A stretch of DNA of 64,000 bases from Thioalkalivibrio sp. ALJ7 (GCF_000376865.1 NZ_AQXQ01000005.1:45208-109207); one strand, 5' to 3'. Positions 27,501-37,142 are shown, numbered from the stretch's first letter. The notes: generated from the sequence alone by a model not told the origin. A program made the numbers and translations.

Positions 27501-28544
27501 TCATGCCGTGGCCAGCAAGCAGCCCTGTATCCAGTGATCCAGCTGTGCACGCAAGGCGTTGATTCGTTGTGGGCTGGCCTCCGTCGGTCGTGCTCGCAGG
27601 CGCTCGATGCGGTGAAGCGAATCGGACGATAACGGGCGGTCTGCCTGGGCCTCTAGAATCGCGTCGGCCTGCTCCGGCTGGTTGCAGATCAAGACCATGT
27701 CGCAACCGGCCTCGCGCGCGGTCGCCGCTCGCTGGTCCGGGGTCCCCGCCCCTTCGGCGCCGCACATGGCCAGGTCGTCGCTGAGGATCGCCCCGCGAAA
27801 ACGCAGCTCACGGCGAAGAATGTCCTGCAACCAGATACGGGAAAAGCCCGCTGGCTGCGGATCGACCTGGGGATACACCACATGGGCGGGCATCACGGCT
27901 TCCAGATCGCCAAGCACCGGGCGGAAGGCCTCCAGATCCTCGTTTTCGATCTCGGACAGCGGCCGCTCATCGACTGGCAACGCTACATGGGAATCCGCCG
28001 CGACCGCCCCATGCCCGGGAAAGTGCTTGCCGACCGCCGCGACCCCGGCCTCGGAAAGACCCCGGATCAGTTCGCAGGCCAGGCGGGCGATGACGTCCGG
28101 GTCATGGTGGAAGGCCCGGTCGCCAATCACCTCGCTCACACCGATGTCTCGGTCCAGAACGGGGGTAAAGCTGAAATCGATATCCACCGAGCGCAGTTCG
28201 TGACCCAATAATTCGCCCGTAGCATGGGCCAGTTCGCAGGCCTTGTTGCGATCGTAATCGTAGACGTGGCCCAACTGGCGCATGGGCGGAATGCGGGTAA
28301 AGCCCTCCTGGAGACGCTGGACGCGCCCCCCCTCCTGGTCTACCGCCACCAGGATGCCCGGGCGTTCGGCTCGGATTGCGGCGACCAATGCCCGGACCTG
28401 CTCCGGCGTCCCGACATTGCGGGCGAACAGGATGACCCCGCCGGTCGCGGGATGACGCAGACGTTTGCGATCTTCCGGCGTGAGTTCCAGCCCGGCGACA
28501 TCCAGCATCACCGGGCCGAGCGGCAAATCGGCATTTTCTGTCAT
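27501..28544 (-). CDS. nagZ: Beta-N-acetylhexosaminidase NagZ
   Basis: Cytosolic glycoside hydrolase family 3 enzyme that removes GlcNAc from 1,6-anhydro-muropeptides in murein recycling. 347 residues: GPVMLDVAGLELT at the N-terminus, ILVAVDQEGGRVQRL near 65, the substrate/catalytic loop KHFPGHGAVAADSHVALP near 170 (His and Asp dyad), and GAILSDDLAMCGAEG near 245 with the nucleophile Asp. ATG 28544 begins at the family N-terminus; the open frame only reaches TTG further up. It lies 41 bases after uvrB and near the phosphorylase gene as in Pseudomonas. Products of NagZ can induce AmpC in other bacteria; no ampD/ampC is in the window. Confidence 0.94.
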   Translation of the reverse strand: MTENADLPLGPVMLDVAGLELTPEDRKRLRHPATGGVILFARNVGTPEQVRALVAAIRAERPGILVAVDQEGGRVQRLQEGFTRIPPMRQLGHVYDYDRNKACELAHATGELLGHELRSVDIDFSFTPVLDRDIGVSEVIGDRAFHHDPDVIARLACELIRGLSEAGVAAVGKHFPGHGAVAADSHVALPVDERPLSEIENEDLEAFRPVLGDLEAVMPAHVVYPQVDPQPAGFSRIWLQDILRRELRFRGAILSDDLAMCGAEGAGTPDQRAATAREAGCDMVLICNQPEQADAILEAQADRPLSSDSLHRIERLRARPTEASPQRINALRAQLDHWIQGCLLATA

Positions 28545-28585
28545 GACTCGAAGCTCGAAGTGGCGCTCACGCAGGAGCAATCCCT

Positions 28586-30646
28586 TCAGGATAGCGAGGC
28601 TTCGGGGAGAAAGGCGAGTGCCTTCAGCTTTTCGATTCGGTCGCGAATGCGGGCGGCCTCTTCGAACTCAAGGTCGCGAGCCTTGGCGAACATCTCCTGT
28701 TCCAGGCGCTCGATCTCTTTAGCCGCTTTCTCTGGGGTGCCCACATAGTCGGCGCCCTCCTCCGCGACCTTGCGACCGCGGCGGCCACCGGAACCGGGCG
28801 TTGCATTCCGCGCCTCGAGGATGTCCGCAATGTTTTTCTGGATGCCCTTGGGGGTAATGCCGTTGGCCTCGTTGTGCTCGATCTGTTTCGCCCGGCGGCG
28901 CTCGGTTTCGTCAATCGCACGCCGCATGGAACCGGTCACCTTGTCGGCATACAGAATGGCCTTGCCATTCACGTTGCGCGCGGCGCGCCCAATGGTCTGG
29001 ATCAACGAACGATCGGAGCGCAGAAAGCCTTCCTTGTCGGCATCAAGAATCGCCACCAGGGAAACTTCGGGCATATCCAGGCCCTCGCGCAGCAGGTTGA
29101 TGCCGACCAGTACGTCGAATTCCCCCAGGCGCAGGTCGCGGATGATCTCCATGCGCTCCACGGTATCGATATCGGAATGCAGGTAGCGGACGCGCACCCC
29201 GTGTTCCGTCAGGTAATCCGTTAGGTCTTCCGCCATGCGCTTGGTCAGCGTGGTGATCAGTACCCGCTCGTTGCGTTCTACTCGATCGCGAACCTCGGAC
29301 AGGGCATCGTCCACCTGGGTCCCGGCCGGGCGGACTTCGAGCTCCGGGTCCAGCAGGCCCGTCGGGCGCACCACCTGGTCGACAATCGCTCCGGCATGTT
29401 CACGTTCGTAGGGACCGGGCGTTGCCGACACGTAGATCGTCTGTGGTTGCAGGGCCTCGAACTCCTCGAAGCGCAGCGGCCGGTTGTCCAGGGCCGAAGG
29501 CAGACGGAAGCCGTATTCCACCAGGGTCTCCTTGCGCGATCGGTCACCCTTGTACATCCCGCCTACCTGCGGCACGGAGACGTGCGACTCGTCGATCACC
29601 AGCAGCGCATCCTTGGGCAGGTAATCAAAAAAGGTCGGCGGTGGCTCGCCCGGGGCGCGCCCGGAGAGATAGCGCGAGTAGTTCTCGATCCCGTTGCAAT
29701 AACCGATCTCCAGGATCATCTCCAGGTCGAACAGAGTACGTTGTTCCAGGCGCTGCGCCTCGACCAGTCGGTCTTCCTTGCGCAGGAAGTCCAGCCGCTC
29801 CTTCAGCTCGTCACGGATGTGATCCACTGCGCCGAGCAGGGTTTCACGCGGCGTCACATAGTGCGTTTTTGGATACACCGTCAGGCGCGGCACGGTACGT
29901 AGCTGTTCACCCGTCAGGGGGTCGAAATACGAAAGTCGCTCCACCTCGTCATCGAATAGCTCGATGCGCACGGCTTCGTTGTCCGATTCCGCCGGGTGGA
30001 TGTCGATTACCTCGCCACGCACGCGGTACGTCGCACGGCGCAGCTCGGTGTCGTTGCGGGTGTACTGAAGTTCGGCCAAACGCCGCAGCAGGTCGCGCTG
30101 ATCAATGCGGTCGCCGCGTTCAATGTGCAGCACCATCGAGAGATACTTCCGGGGATCGCCCAGGCCGTAGATTGCGGACACTGAGGCCACGATGATTGCG
30201 TCACGACGTTCCAGTAGCGCGCGAGTAGCCGAAAGACGCATCTGTTCGATGTGGTCGTTGATCGACGCGTCCTTCTCGATGTAAGTATCCGACGAAGGGA
30301 CGTAGGCCTCCGGCTGGTAGTAGTCGTAGTACGAAACGAAGTACTCCACCGTGTTGTGGGGGAAGAACTCCTTGAATTCGCCGTACAATTGCGCCGCAAG
30401 CGTCTTGTTGGGGGCCAGGATAATGGTGGGGCGCTGAATGTTCTCGATGACGTTCGCAATGGTGAAGGTCTTGCCGGAGCCGGTTACGCCCAGCAGCACC
30501 TGATGAGCCAGCCCCGCGTCGATGCCATCCGTCAGCGCCTGGATCGCGGCCGGTTGATCGCCCGCCGGCTGGTACTCCGATACGACCTTGAATTGCTCAC
30601 CCTCGCCTGGTTGCACCTTATCCTCCGCGCCTGATTTCAGTATCAT
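28586..30646 (-). CDS. uvrB: UvrABC excision nuclease subunit B
   Basis: Damage-verifying helicase-like subunit of nucleotide excision repair. 686 residues: QPAAIQAL and Walker [18 protein letters not shown] near 52, [12 protein letters not shown] beta-hairpin (damage probing) near 105, [12 protein letters not shown] near 155, motif [10 protein letters not shown] near 350, [11 protein letters not shown] near 465, QTIGRAARN near 555, and a C-terminal UVR domain ([20 protein letters not shown]) for UvrC contact. Start ATG 30646 diverges from the aspartate aminotransferase gene across 55 bases, a shared promoter region. No LexA box was identified by eye. Confidence 0.97.
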   Translation of the reverse strand: MILKSGAEDKVQPGEGEQFKVVSEYQPAGDQPAAIQALTDGIDAGLAHQVLLGVTGSGKTFTIANVIENIQRPTIILAPNKTLAAQLYGEFKEFFPHNTVEYFVSYYDYYQPEAYVPSSDTYIEKDASINDHIEQMRLSATRALLERRDAIIVASVSAIYGLGDPRKYLSMVLHIERGDRIDQRDLLRRLAELQYTRNDTELRRATYRVRGEVIDIHPAESDNEAVRIELFDDEVERLSYFDPLTGEQLRTVPRLTVYPKTHYVTPRETLLGAVDHIRDELKERLDFLRKEDRLVEAQRLEQRTLFDLEMILEIGYCNGIENYSRYLSGRAPGEPPPTFFDYLPKDALLVIDESHVSVPQVGGMYKGDRSRKETLVEYGFRLPSALDNRPLRFEEFEALQPQTIYVSATPGPYEREHAGAIVDQVVRPTGLLDPELEVRPAGTQVDDALSEVRDRVERNERVLITTLTKRMAEDLTDYLTEHGVRVRYLHSDIDTVERMEIIRDLRLGEFDVLVGINLLREGLDMPEVSLVAILDADKEGFLRSDRSLIQTIGRAARNVNGKAILYADKVTGSMRRAIDETERRRAKQIEHNEANGITPKGIQKNIADILEARNATPGSGGRRGRKVAEEGADYVGTPEKAAKEIERLEQEMFAKARDLEFEEAARIRDRIEKLKALAFLPEASLS

Positions 30647-30701
30647 TTCGCACCAAGCCGCCCACGCGGACCATCGACCCGATCACACAGAGGCCCCCAC
30701 C

Positions 30702-31892
30702 TTGGAAATCGAGCTCTCCGACCGCGTCCAGCGCATCCAGCCCTCCCCCACTCTCGCCGTCAGCGCCTTGGCCGCCCAGCTGCGATCGGAGGGTCGGGAT
30801 ATTGTCGGGCTGGGGGCCGGAGAGCCGGATTTCGATACCCCCGAGCATATCAAGCAGGCCGCAGTGGATGCGCTTGCCCGCGGAGAAACCAAGTACACTC
30901 CCGTCGACGGAACGGCCAGCCTGAAGGCCGCGATTATTCGGAAGTTTGATCGCGACAACGGCCTGACGTTCACCCCCGACCAGATCCTGGTTTCCTCCGG
31001 CGGCAAGCAGAGCATCTTCAACCTCTGCCAGGCCCTGCTGAATCCGGGTGACGAGGTCGTCATTCCTGCCCCCTACTGGGTCTCCTACCCTGACATTGCC
31101 CTGCTCGCAGGCGCTCGCCCGGTTGTCGTCAGTGCCGAGCAGGAGGCGGGGTTCCGCATCACCGGAAAACAACTGGAGGCCGCGATTACGCCGAACACGC
31201 GGCTCGTGTTTCTGAACAGTCCATCCAATCCGACGGGTGCAGCCTATACCGCAGACGAGCTGAACGATCTTGCCGATGTGCTTCGGCGCCACCCACGGGT
31301 GGTGATTGCGACCGACGACATGTATGAGCATATCCGCTTCGGGTCAGCCCCGTTCGTCAACATCGTGAATGTGGCCCCGGATCTCCTGGAGCGCACGGTG
31401 GTACTGAATGGTGTCTCCAAGGCCTATGCGATGACCGGCTGGCGCATCGGTTATGCCGCCGGGCCTAAGAACCTGATCGCCGCGATGAAGAAGATCCAGT
31501 CGCAAAGCACGTCCAACCCGACCTCCATCGCCCAGGCGGGTGCCGAGGCGGCACTGGAAGGTGATCAGGGCTGCGTGGTCGCCATGTGCTCCGCATTTGC
31601 TGAGCGTGCTCGCCACGTGGTGGACGGCCTTAACGCCATCGACGGCATTGACTGCCTGATGCCGGATGGCACCTTCTACTGCTTTCCCCGGGTTACGGGG
31701 CTAATGCAAGCGGCGGATATCGATACCGACGTTGCCCTGACCAAACAACTCCTGGACGAGGTCGGCGTGGCCCTGGTCCCGGGCAGCGCTTTTGGTGCCC
31801 CCGGTCATGTCCGCGTCTCCTTTGCCACCAGCGTTGACCAGCTGGACAAGGCCCTGGATCGCCTGCGCGAGTTCGCCGCTCGCCACCGGTAA
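30702..31892 (+). CDS. Aspartate/prephenate aminotransferase (class I, subgroup I-gamma)
   Basis: PLP aminotransferase interconverting aspartate and oxaloacetate; I-gamma members can also transaminate prephenate to arogenate. 396 residues: SPTLAVSALAAQL, GAGEPDFDTPEHI near 38, YWVSYPD near 127, NSPSNPTGAAYT near 173, the PLP Lys in LNGVSKAYAMTGWRIGYA near 237, and PGSAFGAPGHVRVSFA near 362. The family N-terminus (LEIELSDRVQRIQPSPT) is reached only from TTG 30702; AGAGG lies upstream. ATG 30588 is open but lies within the divergent uvrB gene. The next feature is tRNA-Asn. Without assays the substrate range is uncertain. Confidence 0.88.
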   Translation: MEIELSDRVQRIQPSPTLAVSALAAQLRSEGRDIVGLGAGEPDFDTPEHIKQAAVDALARGETKYTPVDGTASLKAAIIRKFDRDNGLTFTPDQILVSSGGKQSIFNLCQALLNPGDEVVIPAPYWVSYPDIALLAGARPVVVSAEQEAGFRITGKQLEAAITPNTRLVFLNSPSNPTGAAYTADELNDLADVLRRHPRVVIATDDMYEHIRFGSAPFVNIVNVAPDLLERTVVLNGVSKAYAMTGWRIGYAAGPKNLIAAMKKIQSQSTSNPTSIAQAGAEAALEGDQGCVVAMCSAFAERARHVVDGLNAIDGIDCLMPDGTFYCFPRVTGLMQAADIDTDVALTKQLLDEVGVALVPGSAFGAPGHVRVSFATSVDQLDKALDRLREFAARHR

Positions 31893-31926
31893 TGACCAGC
31901 GATGGGGGCATGAGGCCAGATTTTCC

Positions 31927-31955
31927 TTGACGCCCCTGCCCCGCCCGATTAGGAT
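31927..31955 (+). promoter_or_regulatory. tRNA-Asn promoter
   Basis: TTGACG and TAGGAT with exactly 17 bases between them end 11 bases before the tRNA. The GC-rich stretch just after the -10 is typical of stringently controlled stable-RNA promoters. Confidence 0.65.
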
Positions 31956-31966
31956 TTGCGCCCAAT

Positions 31967-32042
31967 TCCCCGGTAGCTCAGTCGGTAGAGCGGGTGACTG
32001 TTAATCACTAGGTCGGCGGTTCGAGCCCGTCCCGGGGAGCCA
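31967..32042 (+). tRNA. tRNA-Asn (anticodon GTT)
   Basis: A 76-base cloverleaf can be drawn completely: acceptor TCCCCGG with CCGGGGA, D-arm AGCTCAGTCGGTAGAGC, anticodon stem GGTGA/TCACT around CTGTTAA (anticodon GTT at 32000-32002), T-loop GGTTCGAGCC, and encoded CCA end. It has its own promoter and terminator. Confidence 0.97.
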
Positions 32043-32051
32043 GATACAAAG

Positions 32052-32085
32052 AAAGGCCAGATCAACGTGATCTGGCCTTTTTTTT
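32052..32085 (+). terminator. Strong intrinsic terminator after tRNA-Asn
   Basis: A 13-bp perfect stem (AAAGGCCAGATCA / TGATCTGGCCTTT) with an ACG loop and eight Ts. On the minus strand it is followed by TTTCTTTG, so it may also end the cytochrome operon. Confidence 0.92.
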
Positions 32086-32108
32086 GTGGCGACCAACAAG
32101 CCATCCGG

Positions 32109-33020
32109 CTAATCCGGGTCGTGGGCGATCGGTTCCAGAGATTTCAAATAGACGGCGATGGCGCGTCGATCTTCGTCGGTCAGGTGCGATGTACCGTGAT
32201 CGATGACATCCGCCATACCACCGCCAGCGAAGTCACCATCCCGAGTCAGTCCCATCTCCAGATAACGCGCGATGTGGCGCTCGCCCCAGCGCCCGATACC
32301 GGTTTCCCGGTCCGGGGTGATGTTGCCGGCGACATCGTCATCCGGTAGCCGGGCACCCGCCCCAAGACGTTCCAGGTCGAGCCCGCCGGTGCGTGTACGT
32401 GGGGTATGGCACTCCATGCAGTGTCCCAGTGCCAGGGTCAGGTAGGCCCCGCGATTCCACTGCTCGGATTGATCCGGGTCCGGTTCGAAGGTACCGGGTT
32501 CGAAATGCAGCCACTTCCAACCCATCAGAGAGGGCCGGAACCGCGCAAACCACACCAGATCGTGCGGTGTGTTCTCCCGCGCCTCAGGCTCCACTTCAGA
32601 CTGCAGGAAGGCCCATAACGCCTCCACGTCCTGCGGCTTCATCTTGGTGTAGGACGTGTATGGGAATGCCGGGTAATAATGCCGGCCATCCGGGCCACGG
32701 CCCTCGAGCATGGCGCGTTTGAAGTCCGCCTCCGACCAGCGGCCGATCCCGTATTCTTCATCAGGCGTGATATTGGGTCCGTAGAAGACACCGAATGGGC
32801 TTTCGATCGGGCGCCCACCGGCCAGAAACTCGCCATCTTGGGCGGTGTGGCAGGTGACACACCCCCCCGCTCGCAAGACATACTCACCATAGGCAATCTG
32901 TTCATCGCCACCCGCAGCGGGGTCATGCTCGCCAATGGACACATCGGCTTGTACCGAAGGCATCCATAAAAACAGGGCTGACAGCAAAGCTGTCAGCCCC
33001 TTGGGTTGCAGACCAAGCAT
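32109..33020 (-). CDS. Diheme cytochrome c, periplasmic
   Basis: A 303-residue exported protein with a Sec signal (GLTALLSALFLWMPSVQA, cleavage near residue 25) and two class I cytochrome c domains. Heme attachment motifs are CVTCH (near 53) and CMECH (near 202); probable Met ligands are in YTSYTKM and GGGMADVI. Repeated NITPDEEYGIGRW and NITPDRETGIGRW blocks show that the domains arose by duplication. The pattern resembles electron-transfer subunits of alcohol/gluconate dehydrogenases, but no dehydrogenase is nearby. It starts three bases after the cytochrome c' stop with no Shine-Dalgarno of its own, so it is translationally coupled and probably its electron partner (inference). Confidence 0.9.
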   Translation of the reverse strand: MLGLQPKGLTALLSALFLWMPSVQADVSIGEHDPAAGGDEQIAYGEYVLRAGGCVTCHTAQDGEFLAGGRPIESPFGVFYGPNITPDEEYGIGRWSEADFKRAMLEGRGPDGRHYYPAFPYTSYTKMKPQDVEALWAFLQSEVEPEARENTPHDLVWFARFRPSLMGWKWLHFEPGTFEPDPDQSEQWNRGAYLTLALGHCMECHTPRTRTGGLDLERLGAGARLPDDDVAGNITPDRETGIGRWGERHIARYLEMGLTRDGDFAGGGMADVIDHGTSHLTDEDRRAIAVYLKSLEPIAHDPD

Positions 33021-33023
33021 GAC

Positions 33024-33491
33024 TTAGTCGCGGCGGAAATCGTCGTGACAGGCCTGGCAGGACTGGCCAAGGTTGCGGAACCGGATGGCGTATTCGTCTT
33101 CGTCACCGGCCTCAACGGCCGCATGCAGGGTCTCGGCGGCCTCACGAGTGTCGTTCGAAAGCTCTACGAAACGGTCCCAGTTATCCCAGATTTCTTCTTT
33201 CGCATCGGTATCGGGGAAGTCGCTCCCTTCCGGAAACAGGCTGGGGATATCCTGGGTCAGCGCGACCAACTGACTGGTGTGCATCTTCAGGTTGTCGCCG
33301 AAATCGGCACCGTCCACGACGACGGCGGCAAAGGCACCCACGTTCCCACCAATGGCGCGCATGACACCCTGACGGTAATCGATGGTGGCCTCATGTTCAT
33401 CGAATGCATGGACCGTGCTGCCCGCACTTAGACCAAGCGTCAGCGCGGCAGCGACAGAAGTGGCGGTAACGAGGCGTGCAATGTTCTTCAT
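33024..33491 (-). CDS. Cytochrome c'
   Basis: Periplasmic four-helix-bundle cytochrome with a five-coordinate heme that binds NO, linked to nitric oxide tolerance in other bacteria. 155 residues: Sec signal ending SAGSTVHA (about residue 29), then a helical body starting EHEATIDYRQGVMRAIGGN and the C-terminal heme site SCQACHDDFRRD. The distinctive C-terminal CxxCH and the MRAIGGN helix identify the family. GGAGGAAAC precedes ATG 33491; the longer open frame is untranslated leader. It heads a two-gene operon with the diheme cytochrome. A TATAGT -10 and a perfect 12-bp palindrome lie upstream. Confidence 0.93.
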   Translation of the reverse strand: MKNIARLVTATSVAAALTLGLSAGSTVHAFDEHEATIDYRQGVMRAIGGNVGAFAAVVVDGADFGDNLKMHTSQLVALTQDIPSLFPEGSDFPDTDAKEEIWDNWDRFVELSNDTREAAETLHAAVEAGDEDEYAIRFRNLGQSCQACHDDFRRD

Positions 33492-33545
33492 GGTGTTTCC
33501 TCCCTGTACTGATCCCAAAAAGCGAGCCCCCTCGCAGACGGCGAC

Positions 33546-33567
33546 TCGGATATCCGACCTGACTATA
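33546..33567 (-). promoter_or_regulatory. Cytochrome c' promoter with operator-like palindrome
   Basis: On the minus strand TATAGT (33567-33562) is followed at the expected transcription start by the perfect palindrome TCGGATATCCGA (33557-33546). A weak -35 (TGGCAA, 33590-33585) is at 17 bases. The overlap suggests repression, but the motif matches no NO- or oxygen-sensor site known to me. Confidence 0.4.
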
Positions 33568-33673
33568 GAGAGACGGTCCGCTTCTTGCCATGCAGAACCG
33601 TCATCACCACACCCGCTACGGGGGCTTATGTGATGGACCTCAAAAGCCCCCCGGTGTTCCCGTTCCAAAACGG

Positions 33674-33679
33674 TACAAT
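33674..33679 (+). promoter_or_regulatory. -10-like box before the FucA-type aldolase
   Basis: TACAAT lies 31 bases before the ATG at 33710; the matching -35 region is poor. Confidence 0.35.
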
Positions 33680-33709
33680 CAGAACACCTCCACCTCCAGT
33701 TCACGATTC

Positions 33710-34381
33710 ATGTCCCACGCCTCTGCCTGTTCGCCTGAAGAGACCCGACTCCGCGACGCGATCATCCATACAGGACTGGAGACGAACCGCCGCGGCTTGA
33801 ACCAAGGCACCTCTGGCAACATCAGCGCCCGGCTTGGGGCCGGCATGCTGATCACGCCATCCGGCGTTCGCTACGAGGACCTGGAGCCCGACGACCTGGT
33901 GTATGTGGATGCGAATGGGCGCTGGCTGGACGGACGCAAGCCTTCCAGCGAGTGGCATTTCCATCGTGCGATCCTTCAGGCCCGGCCGGAACTTCACGCG
34001 GTGGTTCACGTGCATTCGGTTTATGCCAGTGTGGTCGCAATACAGGGCCGCGATATCCCTGCCCTGCACTATATGGTGGCCGCCGCCGGCGGAAACTCCA
34101 TCCGTTGTGCACCCTATGCCACCTTCGGGACCGAGCACCTGTCGCAGCAAGCGGTCACGGCACTCGAAGGGCGCACGGCCTGCCTGCTGGCCAATCATGG
34201 GATGATTGCGGCTGGACCGTCGCTGGAACGGGCCTTGTGGCTCACCGAAGAAGTCGAACTGCTGGCGCAACAGTACGTGCTCAGCCTGCAGATCGGCGGA
34301 CCGCAGCTCCTGGACGACGCGGAGATGGAACGAGTGGTGGAGAAGTTCAGGGACTACGGTCCCCGGCGCGGGGAATCATAG
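33710..34381 (+). CDS. Class II aldolase, L-fuculose-1-phosphate aldolase type
   Basis: A 223-residue zinc aldolase of the FucA/AraD/adducin family. It follows E. coli FucA closely: GLNQGTSGNISAR near 29, MLITPSGVRYEDL near 46, catalytic Glu in SSEWHFH near 80, zinc His pair in VVHVHSVYAS near 100, AAGGNSIRCAPYATFGT near 127 and the third zinc His in LLANHGMIAAG near 162. No fucose pathway gene is in the window. MtnB, a dehydratase of the same family, is less likely because its distinct N-terminal motif is missing. A role as the 5-methylthioribulose-1-phosphate aldolase of the DHAP shunt is possible because mtnP-type and mtnA genes are present. It converges on a NUDIX gene seven bases away. 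Confidence 0.85.
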   Translation: MSHASACSPEETRLRDAIIHTGLETNRRGLNQGTSGNISARLGAGMLITPSGVRYEDLEPDDLVYVDANGRWLDGRKPSSEWHFHRAILQARPELHAVVHVHSVYASVVAIQGRDIPALHYMVAAAGGNSIRCAPYATFGTEHLSQQAVTALEGRTACLLANHGMIAAGPSLERALWLTEEVELLAQQYVLSLQIGGPQLLDDAEMERVVEKFRDYGPRRGES

Positions 34382-34388
34382 TGTTTTC

Positions 34389-34943
34389 CTAGAGACCCGC
34401 GGACTCGGCATCCACCACCGGCAGCGGTGCGGAACGCGGGGCGAAATCGGTCTGATCCCGGGTCTCGAGGTAGTGCTCCAGGGCCCAGGTGACCGAAGGG
34501 AACGCCAGATCCGTTGGCAAGTCATCGAACCGGAACAGGCCGACTTCCTCCGATTCCGGGCCCGGTGCAATGGCATCGGTTAGCAGCCGGGCACGGTAGA
34601 TCATCTGGACATGCCCGATGTGCTGCACGCTGTAAACCCCGAGTAGCTGCTCGGTCTCCAGGTTCGCGCGGGCCTCTTCCCAGGCCTCGCGACGCGCACC
34701 CTGATCGGGCGTTTCACCCCGTTCCATGAAACCGGCCGGCAGGGTCCAGTAACCCTTCCGTGGTTCGATGGCGCGCCGACAGAGCAATACGCGGTCCTCC
34801 CAGATGGCCACGCTGCCGACGATGATTCGCGGATTCTCATAGTCGATGAAGCCACAATGGTCACAGACGCGCCGCTCGCGATCATCACCCTCGGGGACGA
34901 GGCGTTGAAATTGGGGGCTCAGGCCTGAAGGCTCGTGACTCAT
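34389..34943 (-). CDS. NUDIX hydrolase with N-terminal CxxC segment
   Basis: A 184-residue NUDIX protein of the group annotated as ADP-ribose/NADH pyrophosphatase-like. The N-terminal part has [17 protein letters not shown] (residues 23-40), half of a zinc ribbon, and the box [14 protein letters not shown] followed by [12 protein letters not shown] lies near 75-100. The C-terminal 50 residues are acidic and unconserved. ATG 34943 was chosen because the family N-terminus ([12 protein letters not shown]) follows it; the open frame upstream overlaps the hspQ promoter gap. Its substrate cannot be read. It diverges from hspQ over 140 bases in which no clear sigma-32 site was seen. Confidence 0.85.
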   Translation of the reverse strand: MSHEPSGLSPQFQRLVPEGDDRERRVCDHCGFIDYENPRIIVGSVAIWEDRVLLCRRAIEPRKGYWTLPAGFMERGETPDQGARREAWEEARANLETEQLLGVYSVQHIGHVQMIYRARLLTDAIAPGPESEEVGLFRFDDLPTDLAFPSVTWALEHYLETRDQTDFAPRSAPLPVVDAESAGL

Positions 34944-35083
34944 GACGGTACCGTAGGGGCAATAGGCAAGAAAAATCGCCGGTTTGTTGATGGATGGGAA
35001 TTGAGTCCGGGCAACCGCGAACACGCACCACCCAGCGTGGTCCATAGTAAAGACCGATGCACCAAGGCCGTACAGAGGCTGAC

Positions 35084-35404
35084 ATGACCACACGCACACG
35101 CTTTACCATTGGTGAGCTCGTCCACCATACCAAGTTCGATTACCGTGGTGTGATCGTCGACGTCGACCCGGTATACGCCGGCTCCGACGAATGGTACGAG
35201 ACCGTCGCGAAGAGTCGCCCACCCAAAGACCAGCCGTGGTATCACGTGCTGGTAGATGGCTATTCGCACAGCACCTACGTCGCCGAGCGTCACCTCGAAG
35301 CCGACACCCGTGGTGAGCAGATCGAGCACCCCACCCTGGGTCGTTTCTTCGATCGTTTCATGAACGGCCGCTATTTGCGCCACGGGGATCCGGGCGCCCA
35401 CTAG
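35084..35404 (+). CDS. hspQ: Heat shock protein HspQ
   Basis: A 106-residue small beta-rich protein of the HspQ (YccV) family; in enterics it is a heat-shock protein that modulates Lon and other proteolysis and binds hemimethylated DNA in vitro. Family blocks are [34 protein letters not shown], and [24 protein letters not shown] 35084 has AGAGG five bases upstream and starts next to the conserved FTIGELV segment; ATG 35057 would add nine unconserved residues. It precedes ilvD by 52 bases. Regulation by heat is not evident from the promoter. Confidence 0.92.
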   Translation: MTTRTRFTIGELVHHTKFDYRGVIVDVDPVYAGSDEWYETVAKSRPPKDQPWYHVLVDGYSHSTYVAERHLEADTRGEQIEHPTLGRFFDRFMNGRYLRHGDPGAH

Positions 35405-35456
35405 CTTGGGCACCCATTGGCGTCGTGTCGCCTTAACTCAAACCACAGGGAAGACC

Positions 35457-37142
35457 ATGGCACAGGACAACCGCCGCAGTCGCGTCGTCACCGAAGGCCC
35501 GCGCCGCACGCCTAACCGCGCCATGTTGCGCGCCGTCGGGTTTGGCGACGAGGATTTCCAGCGTCCGATCGTGGGCATCGCCAATGCGCACAGCACCATC
35601 ACCCCCTGCAACATGGGGATTGGCGCCCTGGCCGAACGTGCAGAGCAAGCCGTGCGCCGTGCCGGCGGGATGCCACAGACCTTCGGCACCATCACGATCT
35701 CCGATGGCATCTCCATGGGCACCCCAGGCATGAAGTACTCGCTGGTGTCCCGTGAGGTCATTGCCGATGCCATCGAGACGGTGGTCAATGGCCAGAGCAT
35801 GGACGGCATCCTGGCCACCGGAGGCTGTGACAAGAATATGCCCGGCGCGATGATCGCCCTGGCCCGTCTAAACGTGCCGGGCATCTTTGTCTATGGTGGC
35901 ACCATCAAGCCCGGCCATTACAAGGATCAGGACCTGACGATCGTCAGCGCCTTCGAGGCCGTCGGCCAGCATGGCGCGGGGAAGCTTTCGGACGAGGATC
36001 TGCAGGGTGTCGAACGCAACGCCTGCCCAGGAGCGGGTTCCTGTGGCGGCATGTTTACCGCCAACACCATGTCCAGTGCCTTCGAGGCAATGGGTATGAG
36101 CCTGCCTGGTTCGTCCACGCAGGCGGCCGAAGACCCGGAAAAAGCGGAATCCGCCGCCCGATCGGCCGAAGTCCTGCTGGATGCCATCCACGCGAATCGT
36201 CGCCCCCGCGACATCCTGACCCGCGAGGCCTTCGAGAATGCCTTGGCCGTGGTCATGGCCGTGGGAGGCTCGACCAATGCCGTCCTCCACCTGCTGGCCA
36301 TTGCGCATGCGGCCGAAGTCCCGCTCGACATCGACGACGTCGAACGCATCCGCCGCAAGGTCCCGGTGTTATGTGACCTGAAGCCCTCCGGACGTTATGT
36401 GACCACCCAGTTTCACCAAGTCGGCGGCACGCCCCAGGTGATGAAGATGTTGCTCACTGCCGGCCTTCTGCATGGGGGTTGTCTGACCATTAGCGGCCAG
36501 ACCCTGGCCGAAACGCTGGCCGAGATCCCGGATGCCCCGCTCTCCGACCAGGACATCATCCGACCGCTGAACAATCCTTTGTACGCCCATGGCCACCTGG
36601 CCGTGCTCAAGGGGAATCTGGCCGAAGAGGGAGCGGTTGCCAAGATCACGGGACTCAAACGAACGGCGATCTCCGGCCCTGCCCGCTGCTTTGATTCCGA
36701 GGAGGAATGCCTGGATGCGATCCTTGCGGGCAAGATCCAGGCAGGTGACATCCTGGTGATTCGCTACGAGGGGCCACGGGGCGGACCTGGCATGCGCGAG
36801 ATGCTCGCACCCACTGCCGCCATCATCGGGGCAGGCCTCGGCGATACCGTCGGTCTGATTACCGACGGGCGCTTTTCCGGGGGAACCTACGGCATGGTCG
36901 TCGGGCATGTCGCGCCCGAAGCCGCCGCGGGCGGGACCATTGCCCTGGTGCGCGATGGCGACACCATCGAGATCGACGCGAACGCCAATCGCCTTTCGCT
37001 GGAAGTCGACGAACGCGAGCTGGAGAGCCGCCGCGCCGCCTGGCAGGTCCCGGCACCCCGCTTCGATCGCGGGGTGCTGGGCAAGTATGCGCGAACGGTC
37101 GGATCCGCCAGTCGGGGTGCCGTAACCGACGACTTCACCTAA
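35457..37142 (+). CDS. ilvD: Dihydroxy-acid dehydratase
   Basis: Dehydrates 2,3-dihydroxy-isovalerate and -methylvalerate, the third common step of valine/isoleucine synthesis. 561 residues, the shorter subgroup commonly carrying a [2Fe-2S] cluster. Cluster Cys residues are in TITPCNMG near 50, GGCDKNMPG near 122 and [17 protein letters not shown] near 195; KPSG and [12 protein letters not shown] near 440, [11 protein letters not shown] near 478 complete the pattern. AGGGA lies before ATG 35457; the longer frame is non-coding leader. It follows hspQ and precedes the rhomboid gene by 22 bases. No other ilv genes are present. Confidence 0.96.
   Translation: MAQDNRRSRVVTEGPRRTPNRAMLRAVGFGDEDFQRPIVGIANAHSTITPCNMGIGALAERAEQAVRRAGGMPQTFGTITISDGISMGTPGMKYSLVSREVIADAIETVVNGQSMDGILATGGCDKNMPGAMIALARLNVPGIFVYGGTIKPGHYKDQDLTIVSAFEAVGQHGAGKLSDEDLQGVERNACPGAGSCGGMFTANTMSSAFEAMGMSLPGSSTQAAEDPEKAESAARSAEVLLDAIHANRRPRDILTREAFENALAVVMAVGGSTNAVLHLLAIAHAAEVPLDIDDVERIRRKVPVLCDLKPSGRYVTTQFHQVGGTPQVMKMLLTAGLLHGGCLTISGQTLAETLAEIPDAPLSDQDIIRPLNNPLYAHGHLAVLKGNLAEEGAVAKITGLKRTAISGPARCFDSEEECLDAILAGKIQAGDILVIRYEGPRGGPGMREMLAPTAAIIGAGLGDTVGLITDGRFSGGTYGMVVGHVAPEAAAGGTIALVRDGDTIEIDANANRLSLEVDERELESRRAAWQVPAPRFDRGVLGKYARTVGSASRGAVTDDFT

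Noticed and set aside
33710..34381. MtnB methylthioribulose-1-phosphate dehydratase
   Set aside because: The sequence follows FucA closely, including the catalytic Glu, and lacks the MtnB N-terminal signature.
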